Of a DNA stretch of 51,622 nt, positions 24,133 to 32,656 are shown piece after piece. The notes under the pieces are model-generated. The model was not told the origin of the DNA. It did not search any database and worked only from the letters and a program-made list of their open reading frames with translations. Each line of letters starts with the position of its first letter. Within the stretch, counting starts at the first letter, position 1. The DNA is from UBA6197 sp047638075 (GTDB lineage: Bacteria > Pseudomonadota > Alphaproteobacteria > Rhodobacterales > Rhodobacteraceae), in NCBI RefSeq assembly GCF_047638075.1, contig NZ_JBLJBV010000104.1, positions 1 through 51,622 on the forward strand, in the 5' to 3' direction. Made by a program: the position numbers and the translations under genes.

Positions 24133-25239
24133 ATGTCGGCCAAACCTGCGCAGCATCATTACCCTTGCGAATCCTGTGGCGCGGATCTGCGCTTTGCCCC
24201 CGGCGAAACGCAGCTGGTTTGCGACCATTGCGGCCACATCCAGGAGATTCCGCACGCCACCGGGCGCGGCACCACGCAACTGGTGGAACTGGATCTGGCC
24301 GCCGCACTACGGGCTGAGCTACCGGAACTGGAAGTTGAAGAACAGCGGACGCTATCATGTCCGAATTGTGGCTCTTTGATCGCGCTGGCAGGGGCTATTC
24401 ATGCCAGTGAATGTCCGTTTTGTGCTACTCCGGTTGTGGCGGATACGGGCACGAAACGGTTGATAAAACCGCAGGGCGTGGTGCCTTTCGTCCTGAAGGA
24501 AACCGAAGCGCGCGCCGCGTTGGGGCGCTGGCTGGGGCGGCTTTGGTTTGCGCCCTCGGGGTTGACGAAATACGCGCGGCGCGGGCGCAAGATGACCGGG
24601 GTTTACGCGCCATACTGGACTTTTGACGCACAGACCCGGTCACAATATCAGGGCCAGCGCGGCGATTATTACTATGAGACCGAAACCGTGATGGTGCGGG
24701 TCAATGGCCGTACCGAACGGCGCCAGCAACAGGTGCGTAAGGTGCGTTGGCACCGGGTCGCAGGGCGGGTGGCGCGGGCGTTTGACGATGTGCTGATCTA
24801 TGCGGCACGGTCCTTGCCCACGCCCTACGCCGATGCGCTGCGCCCGTGGGATCTGGCAAAATTGCGCGACTACCGACCCGATTATCTGGCCGGGTTCGAG
24901 GCAGAAGGCTATACCGTCGAGCTACGCGAGGGGCATTATCTGGCGCGGGCCGAAATGGCGCATGTGATCGCCTCGGATGTGCGCCGCGACATTGGCGGCG
25001 ATGAACAGCGCGTGGACCGGGTTGACACCGTTCATTCTGACGAGACGTTCAAACACATCCTGCTGCCGATCTGGACTGCTGCCTATAAATACCGGGGCCG
25101 CAGTTTTCGCTTTGTGGTCAACGGCCAAACCGGCGCCGTTCAGGGCGAGCGGCCGTGGTCCGCATGGAAGATCGCCTTTGCCGTGACTGTTGTGGTGATT
25201 GTGATTGCCGTTGGGGCGTATTTTGGCCAGCAACAATAA
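24133..25239 (+). CDS. zinc-ribbon membrane protein (YdjG-like)
   Basis: A 368-residue protein with two N-terminal zinc ribbons: CESC (from residue 12) with CDHC, and CPNC with CPFC. A mixed alpha/beta middle with YAPYWTFDAQTRSQYQGQRG and LPIWTAAYKYRGRSFRFVVNGQTG follows. One transmembrane helix lies near the C-terminus (IAFAVTVVVIVIAVGAYF). This is the layout of TFIIB-type zinc-ribbon proteins that accompany YdjI-type SPFH proteins. It is the last gene of the operon starting at 19837. Databases sometimes label such proteins as primosomal N'-like because of the zinc ribbon; no helicase motifs are present. Confidence 0.82.
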   Translation: MSAKPAQHHYPCESCGADLRFAPGETQLVCDHCGHIQEIPHATGRGTTQLVELDLAAALRAELPELEVEEQRTLSCPNCGSLIALAGAIHASECPFCATPVVADTGTKRLIKPQGVVPFVLKETEARAALGRWLGRLWFAPSGLTKYARRGRKMTGVYAPYWTFDAQTRSQYQGQRGDYYYETETVMVRVNGRTERRQQQVRKVRWHRVAGRVARAFDDVLIYAARSLPTPYADALRPWDLAKLRDYRPDYLAGFEAEGYTVELREGHYLARAEMAHVIASDVRRDIGGDEQRVDRVDTVHSDETFKHILLPIWTAAYKYRGRSFRFVVNGQTGAVQGERPWSAWKIAFAVTVVVIVIAVGAYFGQQQ

Positions 25240-25387
25240 CGCACTATGGCAGGCAGTAGCTGCCCGCCCCCGGGGGACCCTGTGCAGGGCAGACCAAGAA
25301 TATCCACACCAAAGTGAACACATATGATTGCCCGGCGGGGTCTTGGTGCGATAAGGTTTCGTTAGCGATAACACGAAGGGCTGGTAA

Positions 25388-26323
25388 ATGAAGAGTGGCA
25401 TGATCCTGAGTTGCGGCGAAGCGCTGATCGACATGCTGCCGCGCGAGACAACCGCAGGCGAGGCAGCGTTTGCGCCCTATCCGGGGGGGGCTGTGTTCAA
25501 TACCGGCGTGGCGCTGGGGCGGCTGGGATGCCGGGCGGGGTTTTTCTCGGGCCTGTCGTCAGATCTTTTCGGCGAGATGCTGGAGGCGGGCCTGACCGCC
25601 TCAAACGTGGATGCGGGGCTGAGCCATCGGTCATCGAGGCCGACGACGTTGGCCTTTGTGAAGCTGGTGGGGGGCCACGCCTCTTACGCGTTTTACGATG
25701 AGAACACGGCCGGCCGGATGCTGCGCCCGCAGGATCTGCCCGCGTTACCCGCTGCGGTCAAGGCGCTGTTCTTTGGGGGAATATCGCTGGTGGGCGAGCC
25801 TTGCGGTTCGGCTTATGAAGCGCTGTGCCTGCGCGAGGCAGGCGCGCGATTGGTGATGATCGACCCCAATATCCGCCCCGGATTCGTGACCGATGAGGCC
25901 GCCTACCGGGCGCGGTTGGCGCGGATGATGAGTGTGGCCGATATCGTGAAACTATCGGATGAGGATCTGGTCTGGCTGGAAGGGCCTGGCGACATGGCCC
26001 AAGCTGCGCAGGCCGTGTTGGCGCGCGGGCCAAAGCTGGTATTTGTCACCGAAGGGGCCAAGGGCGCGCATGGGTTTACGGCACGCGACGCGGTGTTTGC
26101 CCCGGCGCGCAAGGTGACGGTCGCGGATACCGTTGGCGCTGGCGATACGTTCAACGCGGGCATTCTGGCGGCCTTGGACCGGGCCGGGGCGCTGGACAAG
26201 GCGGCTGTGGCTGTGGCTGATGCCGGGTTGATCCGCGCCTGTCTTGATCTGGGCATCGCGGCGGCGGCGGTTACGGTCAGTCGCGCGGGGGCCAACCCGC
26301 CTTGGGCGGCGGAACTGACATGA
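25388..26323 (+). CDS. PfkB-family sugar kinase, probable fructokinase
   Basis: A 311-residue ribokinase-fold enzyme. Seen: the N-terminal GEALIDMLPRE and GGAVFNTGVALGRLG substrate region, and the C-terminal signature DTVGAGDTFNAGIL with catalytic base D253. This form, with FYDENTAGRML in the lid area, is usual for fructokinases. It would feed fructose into glycolysis as fructose 6-phosphate, but other sugars are possible. M5 is an alternative start. Its stop overlaps the dtd start by 4 nt, so both genes form an operon. The 148-nt gap before it holds no gene and only weak promoter-like boxes (TTGGTG ... CGATAA). Confidence 0.88.
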   Translation: MKSGMILSCGEALIDMLPRETTAGEAAFAPYPGGAVFNTGVALGRLGCRAGFFSGLSSDLFGEMLEAGLTASNVDAGLSHRSSRPTTLAFVKLVGGHASYAFYDENTAGRMLRPQDLPALPAAVKALFFGGISLVGEPCGSAYEALCLREAGARLVMIDPNIRPGFVTDEAAYRARLARMMSVADIVKLSDEDLVWLEGPGDMAQAAQAVLARGPKLVFVTEGAKGAHGFTARDAVFAPARKVTVADTVGAGDTFNAGILAALDRAGALDKAAVAVADAGLIRACLDLGIAAAAVTVSRAGANPPWAAELT

Positions 26324-26769
26324 GGGCGCTGATCCAGCGGGTGGCCCATGCGCAGGTTGAGGTAGCCGGTAGATTGACCGGGCAGATCGGGCCGGGGCTG
26401 TTGGTGCTGATCTGCGCGATGGCGGGCGATACCGAGGCGGAGGCTGACAAGTTGGCGGCCAAGATTGCCAAGCTGCGGATCTTCAGGGATGCGGACGGCA
26501 AGATGAATTTGTCAGTCAAGGATGCAGGCGGGGCGGCGCTGGTGGTCAGCCAGTTCACGCTGGCCGCCGATACGGCGCGCGGAAACCGGCCCGGGTTTTC
26601 AACCGCGGCCGCCCCCAAAGACGGCGAACACCTTTACCACTATTTCAGCGACAGGCTGCGCGCCGAAGGGCTGGCGGTTGAGAACGGCGAATTTGGCGCC
26701 GATATGGCCGTGAGCCTGCTGAATGACGGGCCGGTCACAATCTGGATGGATACCGCCGAGCGGGGCTAG
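26320..26769 (+). CDS. dtd: D-aminoacyl-tRNA deacylase
   Basis: A 149-residue enzyme that removes D-amino acids (and Gly from tRNA-Ala) from tRNAs. It begins MRALIQRVAHAQVEVAGR. The SQFTLAADT segment and the C-terminal GPVTIWMD carry the two conserved active-site motifs (SQFTL and GPVT cross-subunit Pro). The start overlaps the fructokinase stop (ATGA), which fixes it. No transcription signal is seen between them. Confidence 0.96.
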   Translation: MRALIQRVAHAQVEVAGRLTGQIGPGLLVLICAMAGDTEAEADKLAAKIAKLRIFRDADGKMNLSVKDAGGAALVVSQFTLAADTARGNRPGFSTAAAPKDGEHLYHYFSDRLRAEGLAVENGEFGADMAVSLLNDGPVTIWMDTAERG

Positions 26770-26791
26770 CGGGGGCAAAAGGTCATAACCC

Positions 26792-26820
26792 TTGACTTTT
26801 GCGCCGCATTGCCCCATTTG
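26792..26820 (+). promoter_or_regulatory. candidate promoter for the DEAD-box helicase gene
   Basis: TTGACT at 26792-26797 and CATTTG at 26815-26820, spaced by 17 nt. The -35 is good, the -10 weak. Use of this promoter would give a 5' leader of about 135 nt containing two stable hairpins. Confidence 0.4.
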
Positions 26821-26912
26821 GGGGTCAGCCGATGTTTGCTGCCGCGTGAGCAGCCCGTGCCAATGCGCACCCGGACCCGGCCAATCAGGTTCCCATGTCA
26901 CGCGGGGGTCCA

Positions 26913-26960
26913 GCAGATCAGTGATCTGCGCCCCGCCCCTCGGCCCCGATTTCTCGGGGC
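26913..26960 (+). promoter_or_regulatory. structured 5' leader of the DEAD-box helicase, hairpin abutting the start codon
   Basis: Two inverted repeats: GCAGATCA (26913-26920) with TGATCTGC (26922-26929), and GCCCCGA (26943-26949) with TCGGGGC (26954-26960) around loop TTTC. The second ends one base before the ATG at 26962 and contains the only G-rich stretch that could pair with 16S rRNA. Such a hairpin would hide the ribosome site, a layout seen in temperature- or self-regulated helicase leaders. This is inference. Confidence 0.45.
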
Positions 26961-26961
26961 T

Positions 26962-28344
26962 ATGACATATTTTGGTGCGCAAAGCCGCGCCGTTCAGAAA
27001 GACGACACTTTGGATAATTTCGACAATCTGGGGCTTGCGCCCCAACTTTTGCAAAACCTGGCCGCGATGGGGCTGGAAAAGCCCACGCCGATTCAGGCGC
27101 AGGGCATTCCCGCGATCATCGCCGGGCGCGACCTGCTGGGCCTTGCGCAGACCGGCACCGGCAAGACGGCCGCCTTTGGCCTGCCGATGTTGACCCGGAT
27201 TCTGGCGCATGGCAAACGCCCTGCCCCGAAAACGGTGCGCGGCCTTATTTTAGCGCCAACGCGCGAACTGGCAACGCAAATTTCCGATAACCTGACCGCC
27301 TATGCGGCCGGCGCCCCGGTGCGGATTTTCCGCGTTGTGGGTGGCGCCTCGATCAACGTGCAGTCCGAGCGGCTGGCCCGCGGGGTAGATGTGCTGATCG
27401 CCACGCCGGGCCGCCTGCTGGACCTGTTGGACCGCCGCGCCCTGACGCTGGAGGAAACCAAGTTTCTGGTGCTGGACGAGGCCGACCAGATGCTCGACAT
27501 CGGGTTCATCCATGCGCTGCGCAAAATCGCCCGGCTGATCCCGCAGGACCGCCAAACGATGCTGTTTTCGGCCACCATGCCGAAGCTGATGGAAGAACTG
27601 GCCTCCAGCTACCTCAATGATCCGGTGAAGGTGCAGGTCGCCCCTCCGGGCAAGGCCGTCGAGAAGATCAAGCAGGGCGTGCATTTCACCACCCAGGGCG
27701 AAAAGGCGACGCTGCTGGCCGAGTATCTGGCCAAGCACCCCAAGGAATTGGCCGTGGTCTTTAACCGCACCAAGCACGGGTCGGACAAGCTGACCAAATT
27801 GCTGACCGGCTGGGGCTTCAACGTGACCGCCATTCACGGCAACAAGAGCCAGGGGCAGCGCGAACGTGCGCTTGCCGCGTTCCGCGCCGGTGAAATCGAA
27901 GTGCTGGTGGCAACCGATGTGGCGGCACGGGGGCTTGATATCCCCGAGGTCGCGCATGTCTACAACTACGATCTGCCGAACGTGCCTGAAAACTACGTCC
28001 ACCGGATTGGCCGCACCGCGCGGGCGGGCCGTGATGGCAAGGCCGTGGCGTTCTGCGCACCGTTGGAAATGGGTGATCTTCGCGCCATTGAAAAGGCGAT
28101 GAAGGGCGAAATTCCGATCATCGGTGGCGCGCCGCATGTCAACACCGGCGAGCAGGCGCGCAAACCGGGGCAAAAGCCATCAGGTGCGCGGCCACACGGC
28201 AAACCGAACCTGAGCAAGCCAAGCGCGGGAAAACCGCAGGGGCGCAAAACGCAGGGTCAGAAGGCCGGTGCAAAAGCCGATGGCGGCAATGCCCGCCCGG
28301 CACGCCGCCCCTCGCGCAAACCACGCCGCGAACAGGCCGCGTAA
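26962..28344 (+). CDS. rhlE: DEAD-box ATP-dependent RNA helicase, RhlE type
   Basis: A 460-residue helicase with the full motif set: Q motif (KPTPIQ), motif I AQTGTGKT, Ia PTRELA, II DEAD followed by QMLD, III SAT, and VI HRIGRTARAGR. The C-terminal 80 residues are a basic Lys/Pro/Gly/Arg-rich tail similar in composition to that of rluB in the same window. RhlE-type helicases remodel rRNA and mRNA structures and help growth in the cold. The start is uncertain: ATG at 26962 has no free ribosome site, while TTG at 27010 (LDNFDNLGL, the usual family start) follows AGAAAGACG. A further upstream frame to 26809 looks non-coding. Confidence 0.92.
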   Translation: MTYFGAQSRAVQKDDTLDNFDNLGLAPQLLQNLAAMGLEKPTPIQAQGIPAIIAGRDLLGLAQTGTGKTAAFGLPMLTRILAHGKRPAPKTVRGLILAPTRELATQISDNLTAYAAGAPVRIFRVVGGASINVQSERLARGVDVLIATPGRLLDLLDRRALTLEETKFLVLDEADQMLDIGFIHALRKIARLIPQDRQTMLFSATMPKLMEELASSYLNDPVKVQVAPPGKAVEKIKQGVHFTTQGEKATLLAEYLAKHPKELAVVFNRTKHGSDKLTKLLTGWGFNVTAIHGNKSQGQRERALAAFRAGEIEVLVATDVAARGLDIPEVAHVYNYDLPNVPENYVHRIGRTARAGRDGKAVAFCAPLEMGDLRAIEKAMKGEIPIIGGAPHVNTGEQARKPGQKPSGARPHGKPNLSKPSAGKPQGRKTQGQKAGAKADGGNARPARRPSRKPRREQAA

Positions 28345-28388
28345 ACACGCAAAGCAGGTATTCTAACGGCTTTTCAAGCAAACTGACA

Positions 28389-28415
28389 CCATTGGCGGGG
28401 ATAAACCGCCAATGG
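28389..28415. terminator. hairpin between helicase and hydrolase genes
   Basis: CCATTGGCGG (28389-28398) and CCGCCAATGG (28406-28415) form a perfect 10-bp stem with a 7-nt loop in the convergent gap. No T-tract follows, so it may be a Rho-assisted or processing-type 3' end for either gene. Confidence 0.5.
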
Positions 28416-28477
28416 CGCCTGCGTATCCAGATCTGTTTCACTGCGCGCCGGCGCAACGTAAACAGGTTTGATTTATG

Positions 28478-29344
28478 CTATTTCAATGATAGTGCCCGCG
28501 GCTTTGTCGCACCATTATCTTCGATCTGTCGCAGCCACGCCTTGATGGCTGACAAGGCTTCCGGCTCATCCAGAAAGGGGATATGCGCACGATCAGGCAC
28601 TTCGGCAAAAATCATGTCCGGACGCCGCGTCTGCATTTCCTTGGTAGTCACCGGCCCCAGAAGATCAGAGTTTTGCCCCCGGATCAAACAAGTGGGCATC
28701 CCCTTTGCCGCATCAAATAGCGGCCACAGATCCACCTCTTCCCCTTGGAACGCCGCCAGGAATGCTTCTCTCAGGGTGGGGTCATAGTTGATCCGCAGGC
28801 CTTTGGGCCCCTCGATGTAGTGGTGGCGCACCTCGTCTGCCCAACGGCTGGCGGGAACATTTGCAAACCCCGGCATCAGCCCCGGCAATTGCGCGGCCAA
28901 TTCATCATAGCTCTTGGCACGCGGATTGCGCCCCACATAGTCAAAGATCCGCTCTAACCCCGCCTTCTCGATCACTGGCCCCACGTCGTTCAGACATAGC
29001 CCCAACATCCGGTCCCTGACCATGACGGCCATCAGCATGCCGATCAACCCACCCCGCGAAGTTCCTAATATGGCGGCTTTTTCCAGCCCCAGATGATCCA
29101 TCAGCGCAACCACATCATGCGCTTCTTGTGGCACGGTATAGCTGGCCGCGCCGGTCCAGTCCGAGCCTCCGCGCCCCCGGTAATCCGGGCGGATCAGGCG
29201 CACATCGGCAAGATGCGGGGCCAGATAGTCAAAATCCTCTCCGGTGCGCGTCAACCCCGCCAGTGCAATTACCGGCAGGCCGGCCCCCTGGTCACGAAAG
29301 GCAAGGCGGGCGCCGTCAGCGGCGATGAAATGGCTTTGGGTCAT
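28478..29344 (-). CDS. alpha/beta hydrolase
   Basis: A 288-residue alpha/beta-hydrolase-fold enzyme. The nucleophile elbow is GTS96RGG; the oxyanion region is LAGLTRTGEDF and the catalytic His is likely that of RAHIPFLDEP. The fold is that of esterases, haloalkane-type or lactone hydrolases; the substrate is not clear. The start at 29344 has GGAGGACCCC upstream. A much longer open frame beyond it is an artefact of GC-rich sequence. It is divergent from the membrane protein gene at 29454. Confidence 0.88.
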   Translation of the reverse strand: MTQSHFIAADGARLAFRDQGAGLPVIALAGLTRTGEDFDYLAPHLADVRLIRPDYRGRGGSDWTGAASYTVPQEAHDVVALMDHLGLEKAAILGTSRGGLIGMLMAVMVRDRMLGLCLNDVGPVIEKAGLERIFDYVGRNPRAKSYDELAAQLPGLMPGFANVPASRWADEVRHHYIEGPKGLRINYDPTLREAFLAAFQGEEVDLWPLFDAAKGMPTCLIRGQNSDLLGPVTTKEMQTRRPDMIFAEVPDRAHIPFLDEPEALSAIKAWLRQIEDNGATKPRALSLK

Positions 29345-29453
29345 GGGGTCCTCCGGCTTTGATCGGGGGAAAGGTGGCACAGCGCGCCGCCGGGGGAAAG
29401 GGGCTTGGGTCACGCGGCGGTATGTGCTTTCATCGCCGCAAACGGAGGCAGCC

Positions 29454-30053
29454 ATGACCCCACGGATCGACGCATTGCTTGCACGTCTGCACGACATGCA
29501 AGACGAGCTTGAAGCCGCCTTTGACGAACGCCGCGCCGCGTTGAGATACCGGGTCGAGAAAGGCCGCGTTATCTTTGAGGAAGGCGTCCAAGAGGCACAC
29601 CGCGCCGCGCGGATACGGCTATGGGTATTTTTGCGGCGCACGCGGATCCTGGTCGCCTTGACCGCGCCGGTGATCTATTCACTGATTATCCCATTTGTTT
29701 TGTTGGATATTTCCCTGATCGTCTATCAAGCCATCTGCTTTCCGGTCTACCGCATTCCAAAAGTGCGGCGGCGGGATTACATCGTGATTGATCGTCAGCA
29801 ACTGGGGTATCTGAACGGGGTGCAGAAACTGAACTGTGTCTATTGCGGCTATGGCAACGGGCTGTTGGCCTATGCCCGAGAGGTGGCGGCCCGAACCGAA
29901 CAATACTGGTGCCCGATCAAACACGCCGCGCGCGTGACCGGCGTGCATGAACATTACCCCAACTTTGCCGATTATGGCGACGCAGAGGGCTATCTGACCC
30001 GGCAGGAGGCGTTGCGGGCGGCGCTGCGCAAGACGGCAGACACCGCCAACTAA
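29454..30053 (+). CDS. conserved membrane protein with CxxC...CxxxH motif, function unknown
   Basis: A 199-residue protein. N-terminal residues 1-55 form a charged helix, probably coiled; residues about 64-98 hold two hydrophobic stretches (a hairpin in the membrane). The C-terminal part has NC128VYC131GYGNG and, 21 residues on, C153 and H157 in WCPIKHA, then H165 and H167. This CX2C-X21-C-X3-H arrangement could bind zinc or an Fe-S cluster. GGAGGCAGCC precedes the ATG. It ends only 4 nt before the end of fabI on the other strand, so the transcripts must overlap. I do not recognise a named family. Confidence 0.8.
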   Translation: MTPRIDALLARLHDMQDELEAAFDERRAALRYRVEKGRVIFEEGVQEAHRAARIRLWVFLRRTRILVALTAPVIYSLIIPFVLLDISLIVYQAICFPVYRIPKVRRRDYIVIDRQQLGYLNGVQKLNCVYCGYGNGLLAYAREVAARTEQYWCPIKHAARVTGVHEHYPNFADYGDAEGYLTRQEALRAALRKTADTAN

Positions 30054-30057
30054 GCCG

Positions 30058-30846
30058 TCAAATGTTTTCCGGCTGCGGCATGCCCAGAACGTGGTAGCCG
30101 CAATCCACCGTCACAATCTCGCCGGTGGTGCAGTTGCCGTAGTCAGAGCACAAAAACACCGCAGCCCCCCCTACGGCCTCAAGCGTGGCGTTCTGACGCA
30201 AGGGCGCGTTGGCCTCGGTGTGGCGAAAGGTCTTGCGCGCGCCGCCGATGGCCGCCCCCGCCAACGTCTTCATCGGGCCGGGCGAGATTGCGTTGACGCG
30301 GATACCGTCGGGGCCAAGATCGTTGGCTAGATAGCGGACCGAGGATTCGAGCGCCGCCTTGGCCACACCCATGACATTGTAAAACGGCGTCACCCGGTTT
30401 GAGCCGCCATAGGTCAGGGTAATCAGGCTGCCGCCATCCGGCATCATTTCCGAAGCGCGGCGTGACACGTCAATGAAGGAGTAACACGAAATTGCCAATG
30501 AGTTCTTGAAGTTGTCGCGGCTGGTGTTGATGAAACGGCCGGTCAGTTCGTTCTTGTCCGAATAGGCAATGGCGTGGATCAGAAAATCCATCGTACCCCA
30601 TTCCGACTTGAGCCGCGTGAAAGCCGCATCAAGGCTGTCGTCATTGTTTACATCAACATCGACCAACAGGTTTGACCCAACCGAGGCGGCCAGCGGTTCA
30701 ACCCGCTTGCCGAACGCCTCGCCCTGATAGGAAAACGCCAGTTCTGCCCCTTCGCGCCGCAGCGCCGAGGCAATGCCCCACGCGATCGAGCGTTCATTCG
30801 CCACCCCCATCACAAGGCCGCGTTTGCCCTTCATCAGATCGGCCAT
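30058..30846 (-). CDS. fabI: enoyl-[acyl-carrier-protein] reductase (NADH)
   Basis: A 262-residue short-chain dehydrogenase-fold enzyme that carries out the last reduction of fatty-acid elongation. Seen: the nucleotide-binding start GLVMGVANERSIAWGIA and the FabI catalytic pair Y156 and K163 (YNVMGVAK), with Y146 upstream. It starts 6 nt after the fabB stop, so it is the third gene of the fabA-fabB-fabI operon. This is the triclosan-target form. Length is normal. Confidence 0.96.
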   Translation of the reverse strand: MADLMKGKRGLVMGVANERSIAWGIASALRREGAELAFSYQGEAFGKRVEPLAASVGSNLLVDVDVNNDDSLDAAFTRLKSEWGTMDFLIHAIAYSDKNELTGRFINTSRDNFKNSLAISCYSFIDVSRRASEMMPDGGSLITLTYGGSNRVTPFYNVMGVAKAALESSVRYLANDLGPDGIRVNAISPGPMKTLAGAAIGGARKTFRHTEANAPLRQNATLEAVGGAAVFLCSDYGNCTTGEIVTVDCGYHVLGMPQPENI

Positions 30847-30852
30847 GTCCGA

Positions 30853-32082
30853 TTATCCTTCAAACTTGCTCATCAGCAGCGTAGCGTTGGTGCCGCCGAA
30901 ACCGAAGCTATTGGACAAAACGCTGTCAATTTCGACGCCTTCGCGCAGCGTGGTGGCAATTTCTTCGGGGCGGATGGCGGGATCCAGAGTCACGACATTG
31001 GCTGAGGCTGCAATGAATTTCTCTTTCATCATCAACAGGCTATAGATCGCCTCATGCACGCCGGTCGCGCCAAGGCTGTGGCCGGTCAGCGATTTGGTCG
31101 AGGAAATCGGCGGTACATTGCCCTCGCCAAAGACGCGGCGGACGGCCTCAACCTCGGTCACGTCGCCAGCAGGGGTCGAGGTGCCGTGGGCGTTGATATA
31201 GCTGACTTTGCGGCCCTCGGGCAGGGTCGCCACCGCCAGCCGCATCGAGCGTTCGCCACCCTCACCCGATGGGGCGACCATGTCGTGCCCGTCCGAGGTG
31301 GCGCCGTATCCGGTGACTTCGCCGTAGATTTTGGCGCCCCGCGCCAATGCATGTGAAAGCTCTTCCAGCACCACAACGCCGCCGCCGCCCGCAATGACGA
31401 ATCCGTCGCGGTTGGCGTCAAAGGCGCGGCTGGCCTGCGTGGGGGTGTCGTTATATTTCGACGACATTGCGCCCATCGCGTCAAACAGGCACGATAGCGT
31501 CCAGTCCAGCTCTTCTCCGCCGCCGGCAAAGACTATGTCCTGCTTGCCCATCTGGATCTGCTCGACACCGTTGCCGATGCAATGCGCGCTGGTGGAACAG
31601 GCGGAGGTGATCGAATAGTTCACCCCCTTGATCTTGAACGGCGTCGCAAGGCAGGCCGAGTTGGTGCTGCTCATGCAGCGGGTTACCATGAACGGGCCCA
31701 TCCTCTTGGGCGCGCCTTTTTCGATAACCGTTTGGTGCGCAAGAAAGAAGTTTGAGGTCGAGGGTCCGCCAGACCCCATGATCAGGCCAGTACGCGGGTT
31801 GGAAACATCAGCCTCTTCCAGCCCGGAATCGCGGATCGCCTGTTCCATCGACAGAAAGTTATAGGCCGCACCCGGCCCCATGAAACGCAGGTTGCGCTTG
31901 TCGATATGGTCCTCCAGCACGATGTTGGGCTGACCCTTCACCTGACTGCGGAACCCATGTTCGGCGTAGTCGGGGGCGGCTACGATGCCCGAACGGCCCG
32001 TGCGCAGGCTTTCGGTGACTTCTTCGGCGCTGTTGCCGATGGGCGAGATGATCCCGATTCCGGTGATGACGACGCGGCGCAT
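30853..32082 (-). CDS. fabB: 3-oxoacyl-[acyl-carrier-protein] synthase I
   Basis: A 409-residue thiolase-fold condensing enzyme. Catalytic residues are C162 (SACSTSAH), a His in NAHGTSTPAGD and one in TKSLTGHSLGATG. Together with FabA it channels the cis-3-decenoyl intermediate into unsaturated fatty acids, setting membrane fluidity. The start MRRVVITGIG is standard. It lies 22 nt after fabA and 6 nt before fabI. FabF-type enzymes are similar, but the partnership with FabA in the same operon favours FabB. Confidence 0.95.
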   Translation of the reverse strand: MRRVVITGIGIISPIGNSAEEVTESLRTGRSGIVAAPDYAEHGFRSQVKGQPNIVLEDHIDKRNLRFMGPGAAYNFLSMEQAIRDSGLEEADVSNPRTGLIMGSGGPSTSNFFLAHQTVIEKGAPKRMGPFMVTRCMSSTNSACLATPFKIKGVNYSITSACSTSAHCIGNGVEQIQMGKQDIVFAGGGEELDWTLSCLFDAMGAMSSKYNDTPTQASRAFDANRDGFVIAGGGGVVVLEELSHALARGAKIYGEVTGYGATSDGHDMVAPSGEGGERSMRLAVATLPEGRKVSYINAHGTSTPAGDVTEVEAVRRVFGEGNVPPISSTKSLTGHSLGATGVHEAIYSLLMMKEKFIAASANVVTLDPAIRPEEIATTLREGVEIDSVLSNSFGFGGTNATLLMSKFEG

Positions 32083-32104
32083 AAAGCGGCCTCCTTGCTT
32101 GGGG

Positions 32105-32614
32105 TCAGCTCTCAGAAAGAGCGACTTTCATATCCTTGACGATATAGATCACTTCGCCGTCGGCTTCGACAATACCGTCAGCCACGCCCATGGTCAGGCG
32201 CCGGGTCTGGATCGCCTTGGTGAAATCCACCTTGTAGGTCAGCATCTTGCGGTCAGGGCGCACCATGCCGGTCAGTTTGACCTCACCCACGCCCAAGGCG
32301 TAGCCGCGCCCCTGCCAGCCGCGCCAGCCCAGATTGAAACCGGTCAACTGCCACAGACCGTCCAGGCCCAGGCAGCCCGGCATGATCGGATTGCCGGGAA
32401 AGTGGCAGTCAAAAAACCACAGATCAGGGGTAATGTCGAATTCAGCAACCACATGGCCCTTGCCGTGCAGGCCACCATCGGCCGAAATATCGGTGATCCG
32501 GTCCATCATCAGCATGGGCGGTTCCGGCAATTGGGCATTGCCCGGCCCGAACAGCTCGCCGCGCGCGCATTTCAACAGATCTTCCCGCTCAAAGCGCGTC
32601 GGATACCCTGTCAT
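32105..32614 (-). CDS. fabA: 3-hydroxydecanoyl-[acyl-carrier-protein] dehydratase/isomerase
   Basis: A 169-residue hot-dog-fold enzyme that dehydrates 3-hydroxydecanoyl-ACP and isomerises the product, the branch point to unsaturated fatty acids. The active site is seen as H71 (DCHFPGNPIMPG) and D85 (LGLDGLWQL). GAGGTCTG precedes the start. It is first in the operon and divergent from irr, an arrangement known from several alphaproteobacteria. Confidence 0.97.
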   Translation of the reverse strand: MTGYPTRFEREDLLKCARGELFGPGNAQLPEPPMLMMDRITDISADGGLHGKGHVVAEFDITPDLWFFDCHFPGNPIMPGCLGLDGLWQLTGFNLGWRGWQGRGYALGVGEVKLTGMVRPDRKMLTYKVDFTKAIQTRRLTMGVADGIVEADGEVIYIVKDMKVALSES

Positions 32615-32656
32615 CAGACCTCATTCCCCCGTGATTGGTCTTTGCTTTTCCATTCC

